Positions 9,297 to 18,065 of a stretch of 64,000 bases of DNA are shown here, piece by piece. Position numbers and translations under genes: made by a program. Each line of letters starts with the position of its first letter. The first letter of the stretch is position 1. Origin of the DNA: DASQZK01 sp963764345 (lineage in GTDB: Bacteria > Bacteroidota > Bacteroidia > Bacteroidales > GCA-2748055); NCBI GenBank assembly GCA_963764345.1, contig CAVXSF010000009.1, forward strand, positions 719,293 to 783,292. Direction: 5' to 3'. Under the pieces are notes generated by a model. It saw only the letters and a program-made list of their open reading frames with translations. It ran no database searches and had not been told where the DNA came from.

Positions 9297-10490
9297 CTAA
9301 TACAGGAAATCATTATAAGGATACCGCTGAATGTGGATATCCCTTACCGCATCGTACAAGCGCTCCCTGAATTCATCGAGATTCTCCCTGTTCCTGGCTG
9401 ATATAAACAGGGAAGGGACGTCATTACGGGCCATCCAGCTTCTCTTGAGTTCGTCGAGCGTCAGATTTTCTTTGGTCCTGGGACTTAGATCATCCTCATC
9501 TTTCCTGATAAAACTGTATGCATCAATCTTGTTAAAGACCATGACCATGGGTTTGTCGGCTACGCCAATATCACGCAGCGTCTGATTTACAACCCTGACC
9601 TGTTCTTCAAAGTTTGAGTGAGAGATGTCGACAATATGCAGCAGCAGATCTGATTCCCGGACTTCATCGAGGGTGGATTTAAACGATTCGACGAGATCGT
9701 GCGGCAGTTTCCTGATGAACCCGACCGTGTCAGCAAGAAGAAACGGAAGATTCTCTACAACGACCTTTCTTACGGTGGTATCCAGGGTGGCGAACAATTT
9801 GTTTTCAGCGAAAACGTCTGATTTGGAGATCAGGTTCATGAGTGTTGACTTCCCGACATTGGTATATCCCACGAGCGACACCCTGACCATCTGGCCGCGG
9901 TTTTTACGCTGGGTGACCATCTGTTTGTCTATCTTCTTCAGATCAACCTTAAGCCTGGAGATCTTATCACGAATGATCCGGCGGTCTGTCTCTATTTCAG
10001 ACTCCCCCGGGCCTCTTAATCCGATACCCCCCTTCTGCCGTTCCAGGTGTGTCCACATCCTGGTCAGCCGGGGCAACAGATACTGGTATTGCGCGAGTTC
10101 AACCTGTGTTTTGGCATGAGCCGTTTTTGCCCGGTGAGCAAAGATGTCGAGGATGAGATTTGTACGGTCGAGGATCCTTACGTTTAATTCACGTTCCAGA
10201 TTTCTGAGCTGTGTGGGAGTAAGCTCATCATCAAAAATAACAAGATCGACTTCCCGTGATTCTACAAATGTTCTGACTTCCTCCAGCTTTCCTTTTCCAA
10301 TAAATGTGGCAGGATTGGGAGTATCCAGCTTTTGTGTGTACGTTTTCAGAGGTATGGCTCCGGCTGTCTCGGTAAGAAAAGACAACTCATTGAGATATTC
10401 ACTTACTTCAGCTTCATCCTGATCCTGGTTAATCACTCCAATTAATACCGCTGTCTCCTGAACAGGCGTTGTCTCAATTAATTTCCCCAT
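9297..10490 (-). CDS. hflX: Ribosome-associated GTPase HflX
   Basis: HflX is a GTPase that binds the 50S subunit and splits or rescues stalled ribosomes. The 397-residue protein shows the family N-terminal domain and the hallmark stretch GGIGLRGPGESEIETDRR (about 154-171). The G domain follows: P-loop GYTNVGKST (208-216), DTVGFIRKLPH as G3, and NKID as G4. The ATG at 10490 (MGKLIETTP) is the only sensible start. It converges with asd across 41 bases that contain only a weak A/T-rich hairpin. Confidence 0.94.
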   Translation of the reverse strand: MGKLIETTPVQETAVLIGVINQDQDEAEVSEYLNELSFLTETAGAIPLKTYTQKLDTPNPATFIGKGKLEEVRTFVESREVDLVIFDDELTPTQLRNLERELNVRILDRTNLILDIFAHRAKTAHAKTQVELAQYQYLLPRLTRMWTHLERQKGGIGLRGPGESEIETDRRIIRDKISRLKVDLKKIDKQMVTQRKNRGQMVRVSLVGYTNVGKSTLMNLISKSDVFAENKLFATLDTTVRKVVVENLPFLLADTVGFIRKLPHDLVESFKSTLDEVRESDLLLHIVDISHSNFEEQVRVVNQTLRDIGVADKPMVMVFNKIDAYSFIRKDEDDLSPRTKENLTLDELKRSWMARNDVPSLFISARNRENLDEFRERLYDAVRDIHIQRYPYNDFLY

Positions 10491-10872
10491 AAAATCATTT
10501 TTTGCAAAGATACTATATAAGTGGGCAGGAAGAGAAAGGAAAAATCATCAATTCTCTACCGGAATTAGATTTGTATGGTACGATGGAATTAAAAAGGGAC
10601 GTGGGATAATCCTCGTCAGTATTGAGTTCAGGTTTGATGGATTGAAGGAAACTCCGGTTTGCTGGATTGAGAAAGGCATTGTACCCGGGGCGGAGACCCC
10701 GGCATCCCGGAAGAATAATGACCGGTGGAATACCGGAAAACGTTTTGAATTACTGAAATATTGCACCTCTGCCCATTGCTTTTAAACATCCGGGAAACTG
10801 ACAATTAGGATCGAAGTTTGATTCTGAAAGATCAAGGTTAGCGCGCTCCTTTTAACTTTAAATCCATTAGCC
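10491..10872. other. Intergenic gap between hflX and the TonB pair; possible coding relic
   Basis: No gene with a start codon and ribosome site is convincing here. On the plus strand one frame stays open from about 10,490 to a TAA near 10,785 without an ATG. It has a protein-like stretch (RFVWYDGIKKGRG, then ETPVCWIEKGIVPGAETP). The minus strand is also open for 72 codons across the same bases. Either could be chance. The last 70 bases must hold the promoter for the first TonB-like gene, but I see no clear TTTG/TAnnTTTG pair. Confidence 0.3.
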
Positions 10873-11559
10873 ATGAAAAAGAAAAAATCGGAGAAAGCAA
10901 ATCTCGAAAAAAACCGTCTCATCTATTTTGAGGCCGGACTGCTCCTTGCCCTTTCACTCTCTCTAGTTGCCTTTGAATGGTCCAAAACACCATCAAAAAA
11001 CCAGTCAGCTTACGGTCATCGGTATAGCCCCGAAGATCTCACTCAGACTGAACGTACCATTAGAAAAGAGATTCAGGAAATTAAACGACCGAAAATTATC
11101 GAAGTTATAAACCCTGTAGATGATAATAACATCATCATTGATCAGCCCGAATTCTTTAATCCGGAAATTGACGGAAATGAGGGCTACCGTTTGTGGACCA
11201 TCCCGGCAAACGAACCTGAAAAATTTCAAGAGCCCATTGAGGTCTATGCTGTTAAGGAAAAGCCTCTTTTCAATGGCGGGGATCCAATGGTTGAATTCAG
11301 AAAATATATTGTGGAGAATTTACGTTATCCGACAGAGGCCAGTGAAAACGGCATAGAAGGACGTGTCACAATAGAATTCACCATTGACGAAAAGGGCCGG
11401 ATGACGAACGTACGGGTAATTATGGGTGTCCATCCATCGCTTGACGAAGAAGCACTCCGTGTTATTGGATCATCTCCAGCCTGGACCCCGGGGAAGCAAA
11501 ATGGAATACCGGTGAAAGTCAGGTATTATTTCCCGGTAAACTATAGGCTGGCAAGATAA
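10873..11559 (+). CDS. TonB-family energy transducer (paralogue 1)
   Basis: The 228-residue protein has a basic N-terminus (MKKKKSEKANLEKNR), one membrane helix at about 17-35, a charged periplasmic linker (about 40-130) and a C-terminal TonB domain (about 137-226: EFRKYIVENLRYP, GRVTIEFTIDEKG, then a terminal beta strand). TonB proteins carry proton-motive energy from ExbB/ExbD to outer-membrane receptors. The linker is acidic and basic rather than the proline-rich spacer of enterobacterial TonB, as is usual in this phylum. It shares its whole layout with the next gene, so the pair is a tandem duplication. No exbB or exbD is in the window. The SusC receptors here would need such a partner, but a specific link is not shown. 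Confidence 0.8.
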   Translation: MKKKKSEKANLEKNRLIYFEAGLLLALSLSLVAFEWSKTPSKNQSAYGHRYSPEDLTQTERTIRKEIQEIKRPKIIEVINPVDDNNIIIDQPEFFNPEIDGNEGYRLWTIPANEPEKFQEPIEVYAVKEKPLFNGGDPMVEFRKYIVENLRYPTEASENGIEGRVTIEFTIDEKGRMTNVRVIMGVHPSLDEEALRVIGSSPAWTPGKQNGIPVKVRYYFPVNYRLAR

Positions 11560-11728
11560 TATTCTCTTTAAAAACAGCCGGTTTGGTGTGATTTTTGTGA
11601 TTTAATTAGGGTTATTTTTAAAATGATGGAATTCACGCGCAAAGATTGCGCAATGTTTTCAATCAAATACTTTTGAAAATGAATTTTTAATTTGTTAATT
11701 TTAGAGCCGCAAAATCTAAGGACATATT

Positions 11729-12412
11729 ATGGAACTGAAAAAATCAAAAAAAGCAGATCTTGAAAAGAACAGGGGCGTATTCCTTGAGATAGGTTTACTT
11801 CTTGTCCTTTCACTCGTTCTCATTGCTTTTGAATGGACAACAAAGCCTTCAAATAAAGAGGAGAACAAGCTGGTTGCTGAAACGACTTATGAGGTTGAAG
11901 AAATGCAGGTGACAAGGCGTGAAGAACAGCCGAAACCCGAACCTCAACAGAAAGTGACCGAAATTCTGAACATCGTGAAAGACAACGTCAACATTGATGC
12001 TGACATGAATTTTGACGTTGAAGCAAATGCTAACACAGAATTTCAGTTTACCGGTTTTGCAGATGATATGGACGAACAATTCAAGGACGAGGAAACATTC
12101 TATATCGTTGAAGACATGCCTAAATTTAACGGTGGAGATCCTGCTGTCGAGTTCCGTAAATACATTGCACAGAACCTGCATTATCCGGAAATTGCAGCTG
12201 AAAACGGTATCAGTGGAAGGGTAATCGTCCAGTTTGCCGTCAATTCAAAGGGTAAAGTAGTTGACGCTGTTGTGGTAGCCGGTGTAGACCCTGCTCTTGA
12301 TAAAGAAGCCATCAGGGTCGTAATGTCATCACCCCCCTGGACCCCAGGTCGTCAGAGGGGAAAAGCCGTTAAGGTACTGTTTACCTTCCCGATCAATTTC
12401 GTACTGCAATAA
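11729..12412 (+). CDS. TonB-family energy transducer (paralogue 2)
   Basis: The 227-residue paralogue of the preceding gene has the same order of parts: MELKKSKKADLEKNRG, a membrane helix at about 18-35, a linker rich in Glu, Asp and Asn, and a C-terminal TonB domain from about 137 (GGDPAVEFRKYIAQNLHYP, GRVIVQFAVNSKG). The C-terminal domains match closely while the linkers differ strongly. That is what one expects if both contact similar receptors but span the periplasm differently. The 169-base gap from paralogue 1 and the strong terminator just after its stop suggest it can be transcribed alone. Confidence 0.8.
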   Translation: MELKKSKKADLEKNRGVFLEIGLLLVLSLVLIAFEWTTKPSNKEENKLVAETTYEVEEMQVTRREEQPKPEPQQKVTEILNIVKDNVNIDADMNFDVEANANTEFQFTGFADDMDEQFKDEETFYIVEDMPKFNGGDPAVEFRKYIAQNLHYPEIAAENGISGRVIVQFAVNSKGKVVDAVVVAGVDPALDKEAIRVVMSSPPWTPGRQRGKAVKVLFTFPINFVLQ

Positions 12413-12429
12413 TTTGAACTTATGAAATA

Positions 12430-12462
12430 AAAAAGGCTGTCTCTGGAAGGCAGCTTTTTTTT
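12430..12462 (+). terminator. Rho-independent terminator after TonB paralogue 2
   Basis: GCTGTC (12436-12441) pairs with GGCAGC (12449-12454) across a 7-base loop. A4 precedes and T8 follows. It lies 18 bases after the stop codon. Confidence 0.85.
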
Positions 12463-12645
12463 ATCAAAAAAATCCCATCTACCCGAAGCATGGCATTTTT
12501 ATTGACTTGCCTGTTATGTTGCTCCTTCAATTAATTACGCTTCATTACATCCAAACTGCAACATTTTAAACAGCTGTTCGTAAATATGTGTGATTTAACA
12601 TAATTTGTTTTTCTATATTAGTAAAATCAACTCAACACCAGTTCT

Positions 12646-13821
12646 ATGAAAAAATATGTACTCTTTGGATTTATCGCTCTATTCCTGTCCTCCTGCGGTT
12701 CTGTCAACAAAAAATTACAGCGTGGAGACTACGACGGCGTTATCAATAAAAGTGTAAAACGCCTCATCAAAGACCCTACCGACGAGGAAGATATCAAAAC
12801 CCTCGACAAGTCTTACAAGCTTGCCAATGAGAGAGACCTTGAAAGAATCAAGTTTCTGAAAACAGAAGATAATCCCAATAATTACGATGAGATATTCCAA
12901 CGGTATGAAACGTTGAAAGCCAGGCAGGCATTGGTGCGTAAAGTTTTGCCCTTAAACCTGAACGGCAGGTCCATCAATTATGATTATGTGGATTATGATG
13001 CCGAACTGGTTGCCGCCAAAAAGAAAGCTGCAGCATATTACTATGCCAATGGCCAGAAACTCATGAATAACGGCGACAAGGCATCCTACCGCGAAGCATA
13101 TTACGAACTGGTGAGAGCCCAGCAATACTCAGGCGACAGTTATCCCAACCTGAATCAAATGATCCTTGATGCACACTATAAAGGTTTGAGCAGAGTGATC
13201 GTCGAAGTGCAGAGCAGCGACCGGATTATGATCGCCCCGGAGTTCAGGGACGAGTTGCTTACATTCAATACACAGGGGCTCAACAGTGAATGGGTGGAAT
13301 ACCATTTCAGGCACCTCAATGATGATATCCAGTATGATTATGCTGTCGTCATCAACCTGCTCGACATTATTGTGACTCCCGAGGACACCAAGGAAACGGA
13401 TAAAGTATACAAAAAAGAGGTCGAAAACGGCTTTGATTATGCCCTTGACGCCAAGGGAAATGTAATGAGAGACACTGCCGGTAACGATATTAAAATTCCG
13501 AGATATAAAACACTGCAGTGCACCCTTATTGAAACCCATCAGCATAAATCGGTTAATATCCGCGGCCAGGTTGAAATAACTCAGCTCCAGCCCGAAGCCA
13601 GGCTTCTCGTCAAAGAACCCATTGGTGCCGAGAATGTCTTTGATCACACATCGGCCAGAGCGGTTGGTGACCAGGAAGCCCTGGATGCCGATGCCCTCCA
13701 AAAAATCAAAAACGAGGCGGTCCCCTTCCCTACTGACGCCGTCATGATCCTGAATACGGCCGAAACGCTGAAACCGGCCATCCGGAATGCACTCTACAAA
13801 AACAAACAGTATATTCTATAG
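12646..13821 (+). CDS. Conserved-type lipoprotein of unknown function
   Basis: The 391-residue protein starts MKKYVLFGFIALFLSSCGS, a lipoprotein signal with the acylated cysteine at position 17. Next comes a helical region of TPR-like character (about 20-175: RGDYDGVINKSVKRL, ERIKFLKTEDNP, YREAYYELVRAQQYSG). A mixed alpha/beta part follows with long Asp- and Glu-rich stretches. I do not recognise a catalytic motif. The protein probably sits on the periplasmic face of the outer membrane. It is a monocistronic unit, with terminators on both sides. The function is unknown. Confidence 0.7.
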   Translation: MKKYVLFGFIALFLSSCGSVNKKLQRGDYDGVINKSVKRLIKDPTDEEDIKTLDKSYKLANERDLERIKFLKTEDNPNNYDEIFQRYETLKARQALVRKVLPLNLNGRSINYDYVDYDAELVAAKKKAAAYYYANGQKLMNNGDKASYREAYYELVRAQQYSGDSYPNLNQMILDAHYKGLSRVIVEVQSSDRIMIAPEFRDELLTFNTQGLNSEWVEYHFRHLNDDIQYDYAVVINLLDIIVTPEDTKETDKVYKKEVENGFDYALDAKGNVMRDTAGNDIKIPRYKTLQCTLIETHQHKSVNIRGQVEITQLQPEARLLVKEPIGAENVFDHTSARAVGDQEALDADALQKIKNEAVPFPTDAVMILNTAETLKPAIRNALYKNKQYIL

Positions 13822-13840
13822 TAAAATTTATCATGCCAGG

Positions 13841-13876
13841 AACAGGGTACCTCTGTAGATGTACCCTGTTTTTTTG
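13841..13876 (+). terminator. Rho-independent terminator after the lipoprotein gene
   Basis: AACAGGGTAC (13841-13850) is perfectly matched by GTACCCTGTT (13861-13870), with a 10-base loop followed by a T-rich tract. It lies 19 bases past the lipoprotein stop. Confidence 0.9.
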
Positions 13877-13903
13877 TTTTTCCCATCCGCAGCAGAAAAT
13901 AGC

Positions 13904-13934
13904 TTTGGGATTTTTAAAAATTAATCTATTTTTG
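13904..13934 (+). promoter_or_regulatory. Bacteroidota-type promoter of tRNA-Ala
   Basis: TTTG at 13904-13907, a 19-base spacer and TATTTTTG at 13927-13934 match the phylum's housekeeping promoter (TTTG, about 19 bases, TAnnTTTG). The -7 box ends 10 bases before the mature tRNA 5' end, so transcription would start almost at the tRNA. Confidence 0.75.
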
Positions 13935-13944
13935 CATTCGTATT

Positions 13945-14018
13945 GGGGCATTAGCTCAGTTGGCTAGAGCGTTTGACTGGCAGTCAAGAGGTCATCGGTT
14001 CGATTCCGATATGCTCCA
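13945..14018 (+). tRNA. tRNA-Ala, anticodon GGC
   Basis: The acceptor stem GGGGCAT pairs with ATGCTCC and the discriminator base is A. The stem carries the G3-U70 wobble pair that identifies alanine tRNAs. The anticodon stem TTTGA/TCAAG holds the loop CTGGCAG, giving anticodon GGC. The T arm is GGTTCGATTCC. The gene does not encode a full CCA (the following bases are CA). An upstream TTTG/TAnnTTTG promoter and a downstream terminator make it a single-gene unit. Confidence 0.96.
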
Positions 14019-14028
14019 CAGGAATGAC

Positions 14029-14069
14029 AAGGGTTTCAGAGATTAGGTCTTTGAAACCCTTTCTTTTTT
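14029..14069 (+). terminator. Rho-independent terminator after tRNA-Ala
   Basis: AAGGGTTTCA (14029-14038) pairs with TGAAACCCTT (14052-14061), followed by a T-rich run to 14069. It begins 10 bases after the tRNA. Confidence 0.85.
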
Positions 14070-14285
14070 GCCGGAATTTTGCCAGAAAGTTGTTGGGAAT
14101 TTGCCTTACAGTCCAGCTATGTGCTTTTCCACAAATTCATTATAAATATACCCTTGACTTTGCCTTATAATGATGGCGGATATATTAATATCAACACGAA
14201 TCTTTCCAGGATCCGGTAATTAATTGGGCCGGTATGATACTTTTCCAAAATCACCGTATACCAATATTTCTATAATTGAACAGAG

Positions 14286-14324
14286 ATTAAAAGAAAGAGG
14301 GTGCTTCAGATACCTGAAACACCC
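14286..14324 (-). terminator. Rho-independent terminator of the repetitive T9SS protein gene
   Basis: Read on the minus strand, GGGTGTTTCAG (14324-14314) pairs with CTGAAGCACCC (14309-14299) with one mismatch and a 4-base loop, followed by TCTTTCTTTT. It lies about 50 bases beyond the stop of the minus-strand gene ending at 14374. Confidence 0.75.
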
Positions 14325-14373
14325 CCGATCTTAATTTACCTTAATTATTCTAAATACTTTCTGTCATTAATAA

Positions 14374-16842
14374 TTATCGTTTCTCAAAACGTTTCGTGAT
14401 ACTGCTACCATTTTGCATTGTAACCTTTACAAAATAATAACCACCGTGTAACGAAGAGACATTGATTTCTGATATCATTGCACCCGATTGGCTTATTAAT
14501 TTACGTCCCGAAAGATCATAAAGCTCAACTCGTGATACATTCGACGAAGTATTTATTTTTAATACATCAGAAGCAGGATTCGGATATAAAGTTAATTCAA
14601 TATTAGAAATATTTGAAATGCTGTTGCCATGATCAACAGTTACAGTAACTACATAAGTTTCAGTTGTTAAATCTTCTGCAGTAACTGTATAACTAACCGG
14701 ACTGGTAAAATCATTAGCAGTTGTGCCACTAACCTGTTCTGTTGTTCCTACTTCTACAGTTGCAGATGCAGATGCAGCAAATGTAGCCACTAAAGCAGTA
14801 ACATCGGTTTCGGCAGGGACAGTCACAGCAATGGTTTTGTTTTCTTCGTCTATAACACCAGTTGCAGCAGGCGAAGTGAACGAAAATGCTGTAATCGCTT
14901 TTTCTGACGACAATACTGCTTCTTTTGTAACAGTAACGACATAAGTTTCAGTTGTTAAATCCTCAGCAGTAACTGTATAACTAACTGCACTGGTGAAATC
15001 ATTTGCAGTTGTGCCACTTACTTGTTCTGTTGTCCCAACTTCCACAGTTGCAGATGCAGATGCAGTAAATGTTGCCACTAAAGCAGTTACATCGGTTTCG
15101 GCAGGAACAGTTACAGCAATGGTTTTGCTTTCTTCGTCTATAACACCAGTAACGGCAGGCGAGGTGAACGAAAATGCTGTAATTGCTTTTTCGTTAGAAA
15201 GAACTACAGCTGCACTTCCCATTTTCAAAAAGTCGAAAGTTACAGTTCCGGCATATTTGCCAGCAGCAGCCCAACCTGGGTTGAAGTTGAAGTAAACTTT
15301 ATCAATTTTAGTAGAATCATAGTTGGTTCCAAATTGATCAGTAAAATCGAATAAGTAAGTATGGTAAGCATCATCACCAGGGACAGCAACTGTTTGCGAA
15401 ATGTTGTTTCCGCCATTTTCGCTTTGTACAGGGCCAACTCCCAGGTTAAAGGCGGCGCTGGCTTTTAAACTAATTTGAATTAAAGGATTTTCTGCCAAAT
15501 TAATAGCCTGAGTGGTGGACATGTCTAATACCAAGGCCGAAAATCCGTACACTCCGAGGCCGGCATCAATACCTGTGTTTTTATCCACAACAACTGTTAA
15601 GGCGCCATCGGCTTGCGACAAGGTAAATACTTCCGGATCATCGCCGGCATGTTCAGGTACCCAAAATGGCGATACTGTTGTACCATCAAAATTATCAACA
15701 TAAGTCGTAATTTGAGGTAATTCAGCAGCAGCATCGCCCATTTTCAAAAAGTCGAAAGTTACAGTTCCGGCATATTTGCCAGCAGCTGCCCAACCCGGGT
15801 TAAAGTTGAAGTAAACTTTATCAATTTGGGTTGAATCGTATTGGGTTCCAAATTGATCAGTAAAATCGAATACATAAGTATGGTAAATACTGTCGCCTAA
15901 TACTGCAACTGTTTGCGAAATGTTGTTACCACCGTTTTCGCTTTGTACGGGACCCACACCTAAATTAAATGGTTCCGTCGCTTTTAATCTCACTTTAATT
16001 AATGGATTTCCTGCTAAATTAATAGCCTGAGTGGTGGACATATCTAATACCAAGGCCGAAAATCCGTACACTCCGAGACCGCCATCAATCCCTGTGTTTT
16101 TGTCCACAACAACTGTTAAGGCGCCATCGGCTTGCGACAAGGTAAATACTTCCGGATCCTCGCCTGCATGTTCAGGTACCCAAAACGGTGATACTGTTGT
16201 ACCGTCAAAGTTTTCGGTTATTGAGGTTACTTGTGGGAGCGGAGCAGCAGCATCGCCAATTTTCAAAAAGTCGAAAGTTACGGTTCCTGCATATTTGCCA
16301 GCAGCTGACCAACCCGGGTTAAAGTTGAAGAAAACTTTATCAATTTGGTTGGCTAAGTACTGCCCATCAAGAAGCCCGGTAAAGTCAAATGAATAAGTTC
16401 GATAAACATCATCGCCTATAACATCTGCATTAATAGAAACCTTATTGTTTAAAGAATCGGCCTCGGCTATACCTACATTAAATGTAAAACCGGCTGAAGC
16501 TTTAAGACGAATACGAACTATAGGGTTGGTTGTTAAGTCAAGTAATTCGGTATTGCTTAAATCTAAACTTAAGGCCGAAAATCCGTACGCTCCGAGACCG
16601 GCATCAATACCTGTGTTTTTGTCAACAACAACTGTTAAGGCTCCATCGGCTTGCGACAAGGTAAATACTTCCGGATCCTCGCCAACATGTTCGGGCTTCC
16701 ATGTTGTGTCTATGGCTGTGCCATCAAAAACATTTGTATAAGTCGTTACTGTTGACTGAGCCATAGTAAACTGGCTTATCCCCAATGCAAAAAAACCAAA
16801 TACTGCCATTTTCAAAAACCTAAAACTGTAAAGTTTTTTCAT
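14374..16842 (-). CDS. Repetitive secreted protein with T9SS type A sorting domain
   Basis: The 822-residue protein has a signal peptide (MKKLYSFRFLKMAVFGFFALG, cut after TMAQ). Three near-identical 173-residue modules follow at about 29-545, each with FDGT, PEHxGxDPEVFTLSQADGAL and KYAGTVTFDFLK; these look like carbohydrate-binding beta-sandwiches. Then come two 96-residue modules (about 545-735: KAITAFSFTSP, IAVTVPAETDVTALVATF) resembling the DUF5018-type Ig-like fold. A C-terminal T9SS sorting domain closes the protein (LTLYPNPASD, LYDLSGRKL, GGYYFVKV). It is exported by type IX secretion and probably surface-anchored. No catalytic motif is seen, so a glycan-binding or adhesive role is an inference. 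Base composition is more A/T-rich than the housekeeping genes before it. A terminator follows the gene. Confidence 0.8.
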   Translation of the reverse strand: MKKLYSFRFLKMAVFGFFALGISQFTMAQSTVTTYTNVFDGTAIDTTWKPEHVGEDPEVFTLSQADGALTVVVDKNTGIDAGLGAYGFSALSLDLSNTELLDLTTNPIVRIRLKASAGFTFNVGIAEADSLNNKVSINADVIGDDVYRTYSFDFTGLLDGQYLANQIDKVFFNFNPGWSAAGKYAGTVTFDFLKIGDAAAPLPQVTSITENFDGTTVSPFWVPEHAGEDPEVFTLSQADGALTVVVDKNTGIDGGLGVYGFSALVLDMSTTQAINLAGNPLIKVRLKATEPFNLGVGPVQSENGGNNISQTVAVLGDSIYHTYVFDFTDQFGTQYDSTQIDKVYFNFNPGWAAAGKYAGTVTFDFLKMGDAAAELPQITTYVDNFDGTTVSPFWVPEHAGDDPEVFTLSQADGALTVVVDKNTGIDAGLGVYGFSALVLDMSTTQAINLAENPLIQISLKASAAFNLGVGPVQSENGGNNISQTVAVPGDDAYHTYLFDFTDQFGTNYDSTKIDKVYFNFNPGWAAAGKYAGTVTFDFLKMGSAAVVLSNEKAITAFSFTSPAVTGVIDEESKTIAVTVPAETDVTALVATFTASASATVEVGTTEQVSGTTANDFTSAVSYTVTAEDLTTETYVVTVTKEAVLSSEKAITAFSFTSPAATGVIDEENKTIAVTVPAETDVTALVATFAASASATVEVGTTEQVSGTTANDFTSPVSYTVTAEDLTTETYVVTVTVDHGNSISNISNIELTLYPNPASDVLKINTSSNVSRVELYDLSGRKLISQSGAMISEINVSSLHGGYYFVKVTMQNGSSITKRFEKR
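14638..15213. repeat. Two tandem coding repeats, 288-bp period
   Basis: Two 288-base units (96 codons) encode the Ig-like modules of the repetitive T9SS protein. For example, the start of TCTTCGTCTATAACACCAGT appears at 14843 and again at 15131. The copies differ by only scattered, mostly silent changes. Confidence 0.85.
15221..16745. repeat. Three tandem coding repeats, exact 519-bp period
   Basis: The string ATTTTCAAAAAGTCGAAAGT occurs at 15221, 15740 and 16259, exactly 519 bases (173 codons) apart. Long near-identical stretches surround each copy. The middle and left copies are the closest to each other, and the copy encoding the N-terminal module is the most diverged. Identity at DNA level means recent duplication or ongoing gene conversion. 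Confidence 0.9.
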
Positions 16843-16985
16843 AATAAATAAAATTTAGTTAGTAAAAATATTTCTAAATATACACCATATTTAAAAAAAA
16901 AAACTACCAAAAGACAAAAGTAAATTTTGATTTAAACATCCATATGTAATTGGATTACTATTTGCTATATATCCTTCGGTAGGCA

Positions 16986-17230
16986 TTATTCATTAATAAT
17001 TTTCCCGTTTTTTAATCTAGTAGAACCTCTTTTAATTTAATAAATATATACACCTGGTTTTAATTTACTTCGTATAATTTTATCTTCATGATTTTCAATT
17101 AATTTTGATAAAATGATGCATCCACTTATATCAGACAATTCGAAAATGATCCCGGAATTTAATTCTCGTATCTGAATATTAATAAAATCGCAGGATTTGG
17201 GAAAACGTTAATCTCATTATTCTGAATGTA
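16986..17230 (-). pseudogene. Decayed C-terminal T9SS sorting domain of a lost gene
   Basis: Minus-strand translation from 17230 gives YIQNNEINVFPNPA. After a one-base deletion at about 17190 it continues DFINIQIRELNSG, FELSDISGCIILSKLIE and KLKPGVYIY. An in-frame TAA (17037-17039) interrupts it, then IKRGSTRLKNGKIINE runs to a final stop at 16986-16988. The order FPNPA, LSDISG, LKPGVYI, KNGKII is that of a type A T9SS sorting domain. It is not a copy of the neighbouring gene's domain. The rest of the parent gene is not recognisable to the right, so this is the tail of a deleted or heavily decayed surface-protein gene. Confidence 0.7.
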
Positions 17231-17830
17231 TGTTGAAATTATTCGAAGTAAACAACCTTGATATTTCAAGTGACCAAGGTCACGGAAGACTATAAATCTC
17301 TGTATCGTTCTTTGTGATGTATTTTGTATGGTAGTCGACGGAATTATTTTAACACTTTAGCATCAAATACATACCCGAAAATAATATTACACAAGTAGGC
17401 CAGGTTATGTATTCTTGCTATTATTTCAGATTTTACGTTATAGCTAATGTAAGAAATATTTTTCAAATTGAGACAATTATTGCATGCTATTCAAAATTAC
17501 TGCTCAACAAATGCATATAAATATGCGGCCTCTATTTCATTATTTCAAGGCTAATTTGGTTTCTTCCTCCAACCTTCCATCCTGTTGAGGCTGTTTCAAT
17601 CAGAAAGGTTGTTCAATGTTCCTGTTTACAATCTTTCTTTTCATGTGGAAAATATTTGAGCCCTTTAAGAGGAAATACCGGTTCTTATCAATCATTTGCC
17701 CTTTCCTGCAGGGTTTTTTCATTGCCGCGCTGATTGCCTCACGATGATAGAATTATAATTCGGCGTTGATCCCTGCTATGGATTACAAAATAAATCCCAA
17801 AGCAGAAATTTATCCTTTTGAACGATCTTT
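17231..17830. other. AT-rich gene-free stretch
   Basis: There is no supported gene on either strand. Short protein-like fragments occur on the minus strand (for example ETASTGWKVGG near 17,590) but are too short and broken to assign. The short palindrome TGACCAAGGTCA sits at 17271-17282. This probably represents decayed DNA between the relic sorting domain and the carbohydrate region. Confidence 0.4.
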
Positions 17831-17886
17831 ACCCTCTTTATGAGATTTTAATCTACCCGCTGCAGAGGAGAGGATACTTATATTTA
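17831..17886 (+). promoter_or_regulatory. Shared promoter/operator element, copy E (upstream of GH29 operon)
   Basis: ACCC (17831), then TTTATGAGATTTTAATCTAC (17837-17856) and a -7-like box TATATTTA (17879-17886). The GAG at 17842 lies 37 bases before the box. It is the most diverged copy (ATTTTAA in place of AAAATGT) but keeps the flanks and spacing. The leader to the GH29 start is about 180 bases. Confidence 0.6.
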
Positions 17887-18065
17887 TCAAAAAAATTCAT
17901 TTCATGGTTCAGGTATCCGGACATTATCCCTATAGATCAGGTTTGAGGGCAGGCAGGATCAGGCATTGATAAAGTTCTGCACGCTCCAAAATGTGGTTTA
18001 TCAGCTTCTTCACCCCGAATCATGACCCTGAAAATGTCTTTAATCGTTTATTAAAACTCTATCCC

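Noticed and set aside
17271..17282. Palindrome TGACCAAGGTCA in the AT-rich gap
   Set aside because: It is a single short palindrome without a nearby promoter or a second copy; chance is likely.
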